Shown piece by piece: positions 41,760 through 50,043 of a DNA stretch of 64,000 nucleotides (within the stretch, counting starts at the first letter, position 1; every line of letters starts with the position of its first letter). Below the pieces are notes generated by a model, which was given only the letters and a program-made list of their open reading frames with translations, was not told the origin of the DNA and ran no database searches. Origin of the DNA: Mobiluncus sp034180645 (GTDB lineage Bacteria; Actinomycetota; Actinomycetes; Actinomycetales; Actinomycetaceae). The DNA lies in assembly GCF_034180645.1 (NCBI RefSeq), contig NZ_JAXFNY010000016.1, positions 1-64,000 on the forward strand. The letters are read 5' to 3'. The position numbers and the translations under genes were made by a program.

Positions 41760-44700
41760 ATGAGAGTATCCGTAAAACAAACCGTATCTTTGATGCTGGC
41801 ACTGGCTCTAGTACTGCCGGGGGCGATGATTTTTTTCCAGCCTATGACGGCATATGCCGGCGAAACCAGTCAGTATGCGGACAACCTGGAGGCACAGCCA
41901 GTTAAAGTACCTGATGGTCAAAAGGCAGAAGATTTGGTCAAAAACCCCGCACAGCCTGACATTTACACTCTACGCAGCGACTACATCGTCTCCCGCTATG
42001 GAGAGGAAGTCACCAACTACCAGCCCTACGTCGCTACTGTGGGAGAGTCGGCTACGCCAGAGGAACGTCAAAAAGTCAAGCAGACTGTAAAACTGCCGGA
42101 ATTCACCGGTTACGATAATCCCAAAAATGGCGCAGGTCAGCCCATAAAGAATTTTGACATTGACTATAACAAAGTTGTCCAAGCCGCAAAAGCTGGAGAG
42201 CATTCGGGAGATGCTGATTACGGAGAAGCGTATAAAGCTCAGAAAAAATACGAATATACCGGAGGTAGCGGAACTATTACGATTAAGCACCTGTTTCAAG
42301 ATATTAATCAGATGGATAAATATGGCAACAAGCCAGGGAGTGCAGGTGAGATTACCACAGAGCAAACTGGAGATTTCGGTTCGCTGGTTACCATTGAACC
42401 GTTAGAGAAAGCTAAGATAGCGGGTTTCATCCCGGAAGATAGCGGTAATCAAATTTTAATTTCTCAAAAGTCACAGACGGTATTCTTGCGGTACAATCGC
42501 AACCACTTCAATGCCGAGTTTGACACAGTTGACGGAACTGCCGTTCCGGATCGCGCACTGTATTATGGGCAAGTCATTCCGAAACTGAACGCAGCGGATA
42601 TCCCGACAAAGTCCGGAGCAAAATTTGCCGGTTGGAAGCCATCCGTTGATTTACAGGGTACCCGAAACGGAAGTGTCGTAACCTTTAAGGCTGGGGAGCC
42701 CATCCAGGACGCCAGTAACAATCCTATAAAGGATTTGGACACCAAACTGATCATGCCAGCACAAAACGTTAAGTTCACTGCCGTATGGGAGGAAAGAGAT
42801 AAAGCCAAGTATACGGTTCTGTACTGGGCGGAAAAGTCAGATCATGCAGATAACGCAAAGCTGAGGGACAAATACGATTTCATCGGTACTCGAGTTATTA
42901 ATAATGTAGACACAGGTTCCAGTCCGGACTTATCGGCTGAAACGATAGAGAATGTTGAGTTTCCTGACCTTAGTGCAGCACGATTGCAGAAAGCTTGGAC
43001 AAATAAGTCTTATTTCAATAAATTCTTTGTTTATAACGCAGACTTGACCGCGAAGGAAAATGCCGAAGCCGGTAACCCCAGTGTGGTAAAGTCCGTTTCC
43101 TCTACGGGCAAAACTGTCTACAATGTATATTACGACCGGCAAATTTACACACTTTATTTCACAAAATCATTAACTAAATACAACACTTTCTTTCCAACAA
43201 TAGTTAGAAATGGCAAAACCGTAGGCAGCCCTGAGAAGCCCTATACATTTAAGGCGCGTTTTAATCAACGGATGGTAGATCAATGGCCTAACGACCCGTT
43301 AGAGGTAAAAGGGTTTTCATCTGGTTATAATAGCTTTGGCTGGACTCTTAATATACCCAATATTTCGCGTTATGTTGGTTCCTTAAAAGCATTTCGTGAT
43401 ACACCCCCTTATAGGTTATCTGCAGATCTATTCTTGGACATAGAAAAAGTTCCCGAAGATGCAAAATATAAAATTCCAATTTACGGACAACCTGACAAGA
43501 CCGGTGAACCCTTTGATATTGCTCTTGGTATAGAACAGGGTAATGGAGTTATGCCCCACCATCTCGATTTTTGGCTGCAAGATTTCGAGGGTAATTTTAT
43601 TCCTGATTACGACCTCTACCAAGTGAAGTCTGATACACAATTAGACAATTATATGCCATTGACCCCCCCCATTTTAGGCTATACCCCCCTCAGCGCTACT
43701 ATCTCCTCTGAAAAGTTCAAAATAGATCAACTCGATGAGTACAATAATGCTCGCGAAGCCGTAAAGCCTTTCGATAACGACAAAGGTAAAATGCGCTTCC
43801 ATACAAATTTCCAAGACGGAGATAGTTTCTCTTTTAATAAAAACGGTTATATGAAATTTATGTACACCCGTAACAAGTACGAATTAAAATTTAATAATAA
43901 TCCAGACTCACCCAAAGCAGACTCTGCGTATACTCAAAAAGAAAAGATTAACATCTACTACGATTACAAACTCAGAGATTTAGATTTAGACAACCCTAAT
44001 AATTTTTTCAAACTTGGCTTGACTGACCTCCTGGAACACGATGCGTCCAGTAATCTCATAAAGGATCAACTCGGCAATTATAAAGTCAAAAAACCAGATG
44101 GTGTTCCTGAACACTTCGAATTCAAAGGCTGGGCGCTCGATCCCAACGGTACTAAAATGGTGCGAGACGGCAACGAGACCATGCCTAATCACAACATGGT
44201 TCTTTATGCCAAATGGGATGAGCCCGATAAAAATTGGAAGGTTATTTTTGACCCCAACGGCGGTAACTTAGCACCACTCGACGAACAGAAACTCACTAAA
44301 ACTCAAAAAACCATCCTTGAGGGTCACGCAGAGCAGCAAGTCGAGGTAACTTACCCACACAAGTTAGCTAATGACGGCGATAAACAACAATTTACCGTGC
44401 TCCAGCGCCAAAAATTGGTCAAACCTCCCACCCCAACCCGAGACGGTTACAACTTCTTGGGATGGGAAGTACTGCGTTATAAAAAGGACGCCGATGGCAC
44501 CTATACGACCAAATTTGATGATTCCTATTCTCAGACTTACGGCGTTCCCGAACTTTACTATTTCGGCAACGATATCGTCAGTCCTATTTACTTAAAAGCA
44601 ATCTGGGTGAAGGATAATTTGGAAAAGGTCACCGTCTACCATTACTTTTTGGATCAGCAATACCATATCGATCATTCCATTATGGATAATCCAAAATCTC

Positions 44701-46004
44701 GAGTCATCCAGAATCAGCGCGCCGGTCAGTACACTACTTCATCTGGCTCTGAACAAAGCGACTCTTGGTTTCTGGCTCCACATGCCGAAATTATGAAAAC
44801 TACTGATACGAATCTTTTGAAACTCTATACCGAGTATAACAACCGTATGCAGCAGACAAATAACAGTTACTTGCAAACGTTAAAGGTCGAACCAAAAACT
44901 ATTACTGTCAATGGTCAGGCAACCGCAAATCCCGATTACAAGCATAATGTTTTCCGGTTCTTTTACACCCCGTTCAGGACCCGAGTTTACAAAGTTAACT
45001 ACATTGACGAAAGAGCCACAGCAGAATTAGATCCTGCTCAAACTACAGCAGACAGACAGAATGTTCTCAATAAATACCGCATTCTCGACCAGGAAACTGT
45101 CTCCAGTCTGGCGCGTCACTATGACGCACGCAACTACAAGCCAATCAACGGTTGGGTACTCACCTCCAAGCCGCAGCAGCAGCTGTTTTATGACGTCAAT
45201 GAAGATACTAACGAACTTGTCGGAATTAACGGTACCGGTTCCGATGAAATCACCTTCTATTACAAGGACGTCAGAATCCTCGAAGTGCCAAGCACTGGTA
45301 CGACACCACCAGGCTATGTCAGAGTGACTTTCCAGGCAGATGAGGGCGGTTCCTTTGGCACCGATGGCGCCGGGAATCCCATCAAAGAACTTCATTACGA
45401 TGTCCTCAAAGGTATTAAATCGAAGCAGCTTCCCGTCCCCCAACAGTTGATAGGAACGCGTGATCCGAATAAACACTACGTGACTCCGGATGCAGACAAG
45501 AGTTTCGACATGTGGGATACGGATCCACTTACCGACACTCCGCTCAACGACAACACGGTCTTTACTGCGAAATTCACTGTCCCAACCCCAGGCGGAAACC
45601 CGGGCACACCCACGCCTAACCCGACCACACCAGGCACACCGGGTACCCCGACGCCTAACCCCACTACACCAGGCACACCCGGCATCCCGGGAGGAAATCC
45701 CACGGGCCCAGTTTCGCCCACTCCCTCCCCCACCTCGCCAAGTACTCCGGCTTCTCCGGCTGCACCCAGTACGCCAAACCAGCCCGGCACACCGGCTTCG
45801 CCCGGTATCCCTGGTATGCCGTCCGCACCGGCTTCGCCAAGCGTGCCCAATCAGCCTAATCCGCAGGACAAGCTGAACGCTTTTGATACGACGGTGACCG
45901 GAGCCAATTCGCTGCTCTACCTATACGCAGCAGTTTTGTTTACCGCCACCGGTGGCTTGATGCTCCGAATCAGCAGGAAACGTGCCCAGGGTTACCGGGC
46001 CTAG
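41760..46004 (+). CDS. Giant InlB-B-repeat surface protein with Pro-rich stalk
   Basis: 1414 aa. A signal peptide (residues 1-36, cleavage after AYA) is followed by a large extracellular region with Listeria-Bacteroides (InlB B / Flg_new) repeats. Examples: FDTVDGTAVPDRALYYGQVI to FAGWKPS (about 255-300), FEFKGWALDPNGTK and LYAKWDE (about 780-825), VIFDPNGGNLAPLDEQ to FLGWEVL (about 830-905), VTFQADEGGSFGTDG (about 1180). MucBP-like VYHYFLDQQY segments lie between. A Pro/Thr/Gly stalk (about 1275-1375) leads to a C-terminal membrane span and RKRA tail. No LPXTG is present; the matching place reads TTVTGANS. The middle of the gene is very AT-rich. Likely adhesin. GAGGAG precedes the ATG; 221 bp upstream show no gene. 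Confidence 0.9.
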   Translation: MRVSVKQTVSLMLALALVLPGAMIFFQPMTAYAGETSQYADNLEAQPVKVPDGQKAEDLVKNPAQPDIYTLRSDYIVSRYGEEVTNYQPYVATVGESATPEERQKVKQTVKLPEFTGYDNPKNGAGQPIKNFDIDYNKVVQAAKAGEHSGDADYGEAYKAQKKYEYTGGSGTITIKHLFQDINQMDKYGNKPGSAGEITTEQTGDFGSLVTIEPLEKAKIAGFIPEDSGNQILISQKSQTVFLRYNRNHFNAEFDTVDGTAVPDRALYYGQVIPKLNAADIPTKSGAKFAGWKPSVDLQGTRNGSVVTFKAGEPIQDASNNPIKDLDTKLIMPAQNVKFTAVWEERDKAKYTVLYWAEKSDHADNAKLRDKYDFIGTRVINNVDTGSSPDLSAETIENVEFPDLSAARLQKAWTNKSYFNKFFVYNADLTAKENAEAGNPSVVKSVSSTGKTVYNVYYDRQIYTLYFTKSLTKYNTFFPTIVRNGKTVGSPEKPYTFKARFNQRMVDQWPNDPLEVKGFSSGYNSFGWTLNIPNISRYVGSLKAFRDTPPYRLSADLFLDIEKVPEDAKYKIPIYGQPDKTGEPFDIALGIEQGNGVMPHHLDFWLQDFEGNFIPDYDLYQVKSDTQLDNYMPLTPPILGYTPLSATISSEKFKIDQLDEYNNAREAVKPFDNDKGKMRFHTNFQDGDSFSFNKNGYMKFMYTRNKYELKFNNNPDSPKADSAYTQKEKINIYYDYKLRDLDLDNPNNFFKLGLTDLLEHDASSNLIKDQLGNYKVKKPDGVPEHFEFKGWALDPNGTKMVRDGNETMPNHNMVLYAKWDEPDKNWKVIFDPNGGNLAPLDEQKLTKTQKTILEGHAEQQVEVTYPHKLANDGDKQQFTVLQRQKLVKPPTPTRDGYNFLGWEVLRYKKDADGTYTTKFDDSYSQTYGVPELYYFGNDIVSPIYLKAIWVKDNLEKVTVYHYFLDQQYHIDHSIMDNPKSRVIQNQRAGQYTTSSGSEQSDSWFLAPHAEIMKTTDTNLLKLYTEYNNRMQQTNNSYLQTLKVEPKTITVNGQATANPDYKHNVFRFFYTPFRTRVYKVNYIDERATAELDPAQTTADRQNVLNKYRILDQETVSSLARHYDARNYKPINGWVLTSKPQQQLFYDVNEDTNELVGINGTGSDEITFYYKDVRILEVPSTGTTPPGYVRVTFQADEGGSFGTDGAGNPIKELHYDVLKGIKSKQLPVPQQLIGTRDPNKHYVTPDADKSFDMWDTDPLTDTPLNDNTVFTAKFTVPTPGGNPGTPTPNPTTPGTPGTPTPNPTTPGTPGIPGGNPTGPVSPTPSPTSPSTPASPAAPSTPNQPGTPASPGIPGMPSAPASPSVPNQPNPQDKLNAFDTTVTGANSLLYLYAAVLFTATGGLMLRISRKRAQGYRA

Positions 46005-46161
46005 GATTATGCTCTAAGCGCCCCAACCACGCGCCCCCGGCCTCGTGCCCGCGACCGGCCTCGTGCGGTCCTTCGTGCTGCCGCAAGGCCCCCGGCCACA
46101 CACCAACTTGCCCCCACCCACACCCCTTGCGCGGCCGATATCGGTCAGGCACGTCATTAAT

Positions 46162-46190
46162 TTGCTGTCACCGCCCAGGTTATATATACT
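46162..46190 (+). promoter_or_regulatory. Promoter of tRNA-Ala
   Basis: TTGCTG (46162-46167), 17-bp spacer, TATACT (46185-46190), about 13 bp before the tRNA 5' end. Confidence 0.65.
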
Positions 46191-46203
46191 GTTTAGGCAC
46201 TTC

Positions 46204-46276
46204 GGGGCATTGGCGCAGTTGGTAGCGCGCTTCCATGGCATGGAAGAGGTCAGGGGTTCGAATCCCCTATGCTCCA
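46204..46276 (+). tRNA. tRNA-Ala (anticodon GGC)
   Basis: 73 nt. Acceptor GGGGCAT/ATGCTCC with one G-T pair, anticodon stem CTTCC/GGAAG with loop ATGGCAT (anticodon GGC), and T stem with loop TTCGAAT. Discriminator A at 46276; CCA is not encoded. Confidence 0.96.
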
Positions 46277-46279
46277 CAT

Positions 46280-46348
46280 TTTGAAAATCCGAGAACAGCA
46301 AGTCCCCGGATTTTCAAACATTTAAGGACTCTATAGGGGATTCGAACC
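46280..46348. repeat. Inverted partial copy of the tRNA-Ala 3' end
   Basis: Positions 46333-46348 are the reverse complement of the T-arm/acceptor part of tRNA-Ala (46255-46270), 16 of 16. Further in, TTTGAAAATCCG (46280-46291) pairs perfectly with CGGATTTTCAAA (46307-46318). Together they form a long interrupted inverted repeat starting inside the tRNA. It could be a duplicated integration site or an extended tRNA terminator structure. Confidence 0.65.
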
Positions 46349-46371
46349 CGAGAGGGCTGGCCCGAAATGTT

Positions 46372-46438
46372 AGAAATCGGGGATTAGATCGGGGTTGGTG
46401 GTCATATAGACCAGCAACCCCAATCTAATCGCAAATTA
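46372..46438. repeat. Dispersed palindromic element, copy B
   Basis: Arms 46382-46403 and 46409-46430 pair at 20 of 22 positions around ATATA. The block 46372-46430 is the reverse complement of 24632-24690 at 54 of 59 positions. It lies 95 bp downstream of tRNA-Ala. The two copies are thus inverted relative to each other and 21.7 kb apart. Confidence 0.85.
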
Positions 46439-46750
46439 GCAACGCCGCCCGGAGTGAGCAGAGTCTCCCGGAAGCGTCACGGGTTTCACCTAACCCCGTG
46501 GAAGAACACAACCTTGGAAATGTCGCTCATTTACTCAGCGCGAAATACCCTGCAACCAGGCCAGTTATAAGGAAACCTGCGTTATCACCACGTTTCGCGC
46601 CGGGTTACGTGAGGTCCCCCAACGCCCTTGGGAACAGTAGAAAACACCACGAGTATCGCCGTGGCGAATTCAGTCGGAGCTAAGCCAGTGGAGTATAGCG
46701 TTCCCGCGGTAAAGTAGAGGTGATTACTTTCTGCAGATTGGAGGACTAAA
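46439..46750. other. Non-coding stretch after palindrome copy B
   Basis: No convincing gene is seen. Open frames here are short, without ribosome binding sites or recognisable residues. It contains the ribosome binding site GGAGGACTAAA of the next gene and small inverted repeats such as CCCAACGCCCTTGGG near 46619. It may be decayed DNA at an integration site. Confidence 0.5.
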
Positions 46751-47023
46751 ATGGATGAGGGCGAAGAGGAAATACGTTTGGTTCTCAAGCATATGCACCA
46801 GCAAAAGGTCATTACTGATCAAGAGTTCAAGGATATGAATACATTCATCGATGATGATGGGACTCTTGGCGCACTGGCAGGCATAAGCGCTGTGGTACAG
46901 AACCATCCAAATGCCATTCCCTCAGAACTGCTTGACGAAATCCTCGCCCTCGAACCAGTGTTTGACGAGGGCTATTATGAAGAAATGCTAGATGCGCTAG
47001 CCGCCAGGACAACTAAGCCTTAA
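46751..47023 (+). CDS. Small acidic protein of unknown function
   Basis: 90 aa, with a strong GGAGGACTAAA ribosome binding site right before the ATG. The sequence is rich in Asp/Glu and predicted helical (MDEGEEEIRLVLKHMHQQKV; SELLDEILALEPVFDEGYYE). I know no family. It resembles small immunity or regulatory proteins in size and charge, but that is only an impression. Its 3' end overlaps the convergent phosphatase gene by 11 bp. The neighbourhood (tRNA, palindrome) suggests accessory origin. Confidence 0.65.
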   Translation: MDEGEEEIRLVLKHMHQQKVITDQEFKDMNTFIDDDGTLGALAGISAVVQNHPNAIPSELLDEILALEPVFDEGYYEEMLDALAARTTKP

Positions 47024-47648
47024 TCGCGGTATCCGACACGCCCACGTTATACGAATCAATCCGCCAGTACGGCTCGCGATGCTCGGACTGAATCACCGCC
47101 CAATGGCAGTTGTCCAAACCGCGCAGGCCATGCCACTGGGCCGGGTCGTGTCCCAGCAAAGTCACGATTCCCTGCGAGGTGGCAGACCCGTGGGAAACGA
47201 ACAAAATCGTTTCACCATCAGCAATTTTGTCAGCCCAGTCGCGGTAAGCCTGAGACACTCGCAGTCCAACCTCGCGGCGCGGCTCCACCTTGGTGGTTTC
47301 CGGGTCGGGGTCGCCAAAATCGCGCCATGAGGTGAAATCATCGGGCCAGCCCGCCTTGATTTCCGTGGCGTTGAGCCCCTCCCAAGCCCCAAAAGCCCGT
47401 TCCATCAGGCGTTCGTCGACTTCGACGGGCAAGCCGAGCCGGTCGGCCAGTGCGTGAGCGGTGTCGAGGGCACGGCCCAAAGGTGAGGAGATTACCCTTG
47501 TGAAAGGCAAACGAGCCAACCCGACTGCGGCGTCTTGGGCCTGTGCTATGCCCGTTTCATTGAGGGGGATGTCAATCTGTCCCTGAATCCGGTGCTGCTT
47601 GTTGTAATCGGTTTGTCCATGCCGCCACATCACCAAGGTTTTCGTCAT
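47013..47648 (-). CDS. Histidine phosphatase family protein (phosphoglycerate mutase-like)
   Basis: 211 aa. The catalytic RHGQTDYNKQHRIQGQ motif is at residues 9-24, followed by SSPLGRALDTA, the Glu in MERAFGAWEG and the second His in VSHGSATSQG. All active-site residues are present. At this genomic place in mycobacteria (after the nadD-rsfS genes) the enzyme is glucosyl-3-phosphoglycerate phosphatase, which is one possibility here. AGGAGGACAGGGCA precedes the ATG. Last gene of the nadD-rsfS series. Confidence 0.9.
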   Translation of the reverse strand: MTKTLVMWRHGQTDYNKQHRIQGQIDIPLNETGIAQAQDAAVGLARLPFTRVISSPLGRALDTAHALADRLGLPVEVDERLMERAFGAWEGLNATEIKAGWPDDFTSWRDFGDPDPETTKVEPRREVGLRVSQAYRDWADKIADGETILFVSHGSATSQGIVTLLGHDPAQWHGLRGLDNCHWAVIQSEHREPYWRIDSYNVGVSDTAIKA

Positions 47649-47701
47649 TGCCCTGTCCTCCTGTTCGGTCGACCCGTTACTTTTGTCCCTGCCGGCCAGC
47701 G

Positions 47702-48163
47702 TTATGAAAAGTCCTCGCCGATGAGGTCCAGCGGAGAGACGGGTTCGGGTGCCTGCACAGCGGGGCTGGACGGAGCGGGACTGTCAGTCTGAGAGGCCGG
47801 TTCCTCCGGATCGGGCACCTCAACCAGGGGCACATCGGCCCACAAGCGTTCCAACGCGTAAAACTGTCGGTCGTCTTCTTGCTGGACATGCACCACAATC
47901 ATCCCGTAATCGAGCAAAACCCAATGAGCCTGCTCCAGACCCTCACGACGCAGCAACTTTAAACCAGCTTTCGTCATCGCCTCGTCAACAGCGTCGACAA
48001 TGGCCCGCACCTGACGGTCGTTATTGCCCGTAGCCAGCACAAACATGTCGGTCAGCACCAGGCGTTCGGAAACGTCCAGGGCAATAACCTCCGTGGCCTT
48101 CTTCGATTTTGCTGCTTGACCTGCTGCTATGGCGAGTTCGATGGACTTGGCGTCAGCACTCAT
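47702..48163 (-). CDS. rsfS: Ribosomal silencing factor RsfS
   Basis: 153 aa from the ATG at 48163, which overlaps the stop of the preceding gene (ATGA). Family residues: IALDVSERLVLTDMFVLATG, NDRQVRAIVDAVDE, and GLEQAHWVLLDYGMIVVHV. It binds ribosomal protein L14 and blocks subunit joining in starvation. A Pro/Ser/Glu-rich tail of about 35 residues extends past the usual end. Longer upstream frames overlap the previous gene and lack family residues. Confidence 0.93.
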   Translation of the reverse strand: MSADAKSIELAIAAGQAAKSKKATEVIALDVSERLVLTDMFVLATGNNDRQVRAIVDAVDEAMTKAGLKLLRREGLEQAHWVLLDYGMIVVHVQQEDDRQFYALERLWADVPLVEVPDPEEPASQTDSPAPSSPAVQAPEPVSPLDLIGEDFS

Positions 48164-50043
48164 ACAGAAAAAATCCCCATTTCGGTTGTGGAATCGGGCA
48201 GGAGAGCATCTCCTGACGTGGCGGCTGGAGAGTCTAGCGCAGCCGCGCTCAGCGTGGCTTCCGTCTCTAGCGTAGTTCCCGAGGCAGACGTCACCGCGGC
48301 GTTCTTGTCCAGAGCGAAGATGAGCATGCCCACGACCACCACAGTCACCAGCACGACCAACGCCCAGCGGGCCGCCTGACCCAGCATCAGCAAAGTTTCG
48401 CCCCAACGCCCGGACTTGCGAATCAAACGTTCGGTGAAGGACTCCTCGAATTCGAACTCTTCCCAGTCGATGTTCTCCAGTTCTTCCTCGGTGATGTCCG
48501 AGCCGAGTTCCTTACGCAAAACTTCAACATCGGCCTCGTGGAATTTCTGTTCGGCTTCTTTGAGCTCTTGGAGTTGTCGAGCCTCGGCTTGTTCCAGGCT
48601 TTCGCGGCGTGCCGAGCGGGATTCTTGCGGATTCCACAAGGTCGGCATTCCAGGTCGGCCGGGCATTCCCGGCATTCCAGGTCGGCCGGGCATTCCCGGC
48701 ATTCCGGGGCGGCCGTAAGGCATTCCGGGCATCCCGTAGCCTGGCATACCTGGCATACCTGGCATACCGGGGCGGCCGTAAGGCAGTCCAGGCATCCCAT
48801 AGCCGGGCATACCCGGCATGCCCGGCATTCCGGGCATCCCCGGGCGGCCGTAAGGATTCGGACGTCCCCACATTCCATAGGGAGCGCCCGGCTGTCCCGG
48901 CATCCCCGGTTGACCAGGCATTCCCGGACGTCCCGGCATTCCGGGCTGGCCGGACTGGCCGGGTATCTGCCCCGGCTGGCCTGCCATGCGGGAATCGCCT
49001 GAGGGAGCTCCCGGAGTCTGAACCAGCATCTGCCCAGGTTGTGATGATTTATGGGTCTGACCAGGCTGCTGACCCGGGACCGATCCCGGTTGCCCAGGTT
49101 GTCCCGGCTGATTAGGTTGGCTGAGTTGATTGGGCTGAACGGTTTGGCCAGGCCTCTGCCCAGGCATTTGTCCCGGTTGTCCGAGTTGCCCCGGCTGGGC
49201 GGGCGGCTGTGTCGGTTGTCCGGGTCGTCCAGCTGACAAGGGCGGGCGCGCCGCGAAGTCCGGTACCGTTCCCGGAGCCTTGGCGTCCGGCGCCAATCCG
49301 GGAGCCGCGGGGCTCCCGGGGCGTGAACCGGGCATTCCGGGCTGTGCCGGAGCAGTTTCCGGCGGAGTCTGCTGGTGAGGCGGTGCGGCTTCCATCTGGC
49401 CGGGACGCGGCACCGGAGGATTCGGTCGTGAGGTCGGTAACGTGGTTGACGACCGGGCCTGGTTTGGCAAGCCGCCGGGTCCTGAAAATACCGGAACTGG
49501 CGGATTTACGCTGCCTCCAGGTGCCGCCGGCCTCGCCGCAGCGGAACCTGCCGGGGAGGACGGCAGGGGCCGGGACGCGCTGCCGGGAACAGGTGGGTTC
49601 GCTCGGGGCGGGGGAACCTGCGCGGAACCGGTCGAGTTCGGCGCTATCGTGGGAATCATGCCCGTCGTGGAAGGGGGCACCGGAGTCCCCGGTGTCGGCA
49701 ACTGACGAACCGCCGTATCCGCGGGGCGATTCCCGACCGGAACTGCGGGTTTTTCGGGCACCACGGGAGTAGTGCCGCGCACGAGGGGACGCTGGACACC
49801 GGCGACTTGCGGCCCGGCAGCACTCACGGCCTGAGCCTTGCCAACTACCGGAATCATGCCGGTCAGAGCCCCGTCCTTGTCAACAGCACGCACGGCTTGG
49901 GCAGTATTGGGAACTTGCAGAGCGGGACCGGTCGGACCGGCACCGGGCAACACTTGCCCAGGCCGAGGGGCACTAGCTCCTAAGCCCGGTAAATTGACCG
50001 CCTGCACCGGCACGGGTCGCGGCCTTGGCTTGCCCTCGCTCAC
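48160..50043 (-). CDS. Gly/Pro/Met-rich (collagen-like) single-span membrane protein
   Basis: 627 aa, GTG start overlapping the nadD stop and preceded by AGAGGGGGATT. Residues 1-470 are low-complexity Pro/Gly/Gln/Ala, with dense GMPGMPGMPG and GMPYGRPGMPG repeats at about 375-470. A charged, helical segment follows (RREALEQ-like residues, then EEELENIDWEEFEFEES), one membrane span at about 548-570 (WALVVLVTVVVVGMLIFAL) and a Ser/Thr/Ala-rich outer tail. The topology would put the repeats in the cytoplasm. I recognise no family; other actinobacteria have a LytR-type or membrane protein at this site between nadD and rsfS. Confidence 0.75.
   Translation of the reverse strand: MSEGKPRPRPVPVQAVNLPGLGASAPRPGQVLPGAGPTGPALQVPNTAQAVRAVDKDGALTGMIPVVGKAQAVSAAGPQVAGVQRPLVRGTTPVVPEKPAVPVGNRPADTAVRQLPTPGTPVPPSTTGMIPTIAPNSTGSAQVPPPRANPPVPGSASRPLPSSPAGSAAARPAAPGGSVNPPVPVFSGPGGLPNQARSSTTLPTSRPNPPVPRPGQMEAAPPHQQTPPETAPAQPGMPGSRPGSPAAPGLAPDAKAPGTVPDFAARPPLSAGRPGQPTQPPAQPGQLGQPGQMPGQRPGQTVQPNQLSQPNQPGQPGQPGSVPGQQPGQTHKSSQPGQMLVQTPGAPSGDSRMAGQPGQIPGQSGQPGMPGRPGMPGQPGMPGQPGAPYGMWGRPNPYGRPGMPGMPGMPGMPGYGMPGLPYGRPGMPGMPGMPGYGMPGMPYGRPGMPGMPGRPGMPGMPGRPGMPTLWNPQESRSARRESLEQAEARQLQELKEAEQKFHEADVEVLRKELGSDITEEELENIDWEEFEFEESFTERLIRKSGRWGETLLMLGQAARWALVVLVTVVVVGMLIFALDKNAAVTSASGTTLETEATLSAAALDSPAATSGDALLPDSTTEMGIFSV

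Noticed and set aside
45900..46004. LPXTG sortase motif at the C-terminus of the surface protein
   Set aside because: No LPXTG, NPQTN or LAXTG pentapeptide exists; the nearest equivalent is TTVTG, so only a degenerate signal is reported.
46037..46066. Two direct copies of CCGGCCTCGTGC, 18 bp apart
   Set aside because: Short GC-rich repeats after the surface protein gene; nothing connects them with a function, and such repeats are expected in this composition.
48640..48960. Tandem repeats suggestive of a CRISPR array
   Set aside because: The units are 9-45 bp multiples of three, lie inside a continuous coding frame (GMPG units) and lack unique spacers of uniform size.
49209..49772. Open frames opposite the Gly/Pro/Met-rich protein gene
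   Set aside because: They mirror the low-complexity repeats of the coding strand, have no ribosome binding site and no independent protein signature.
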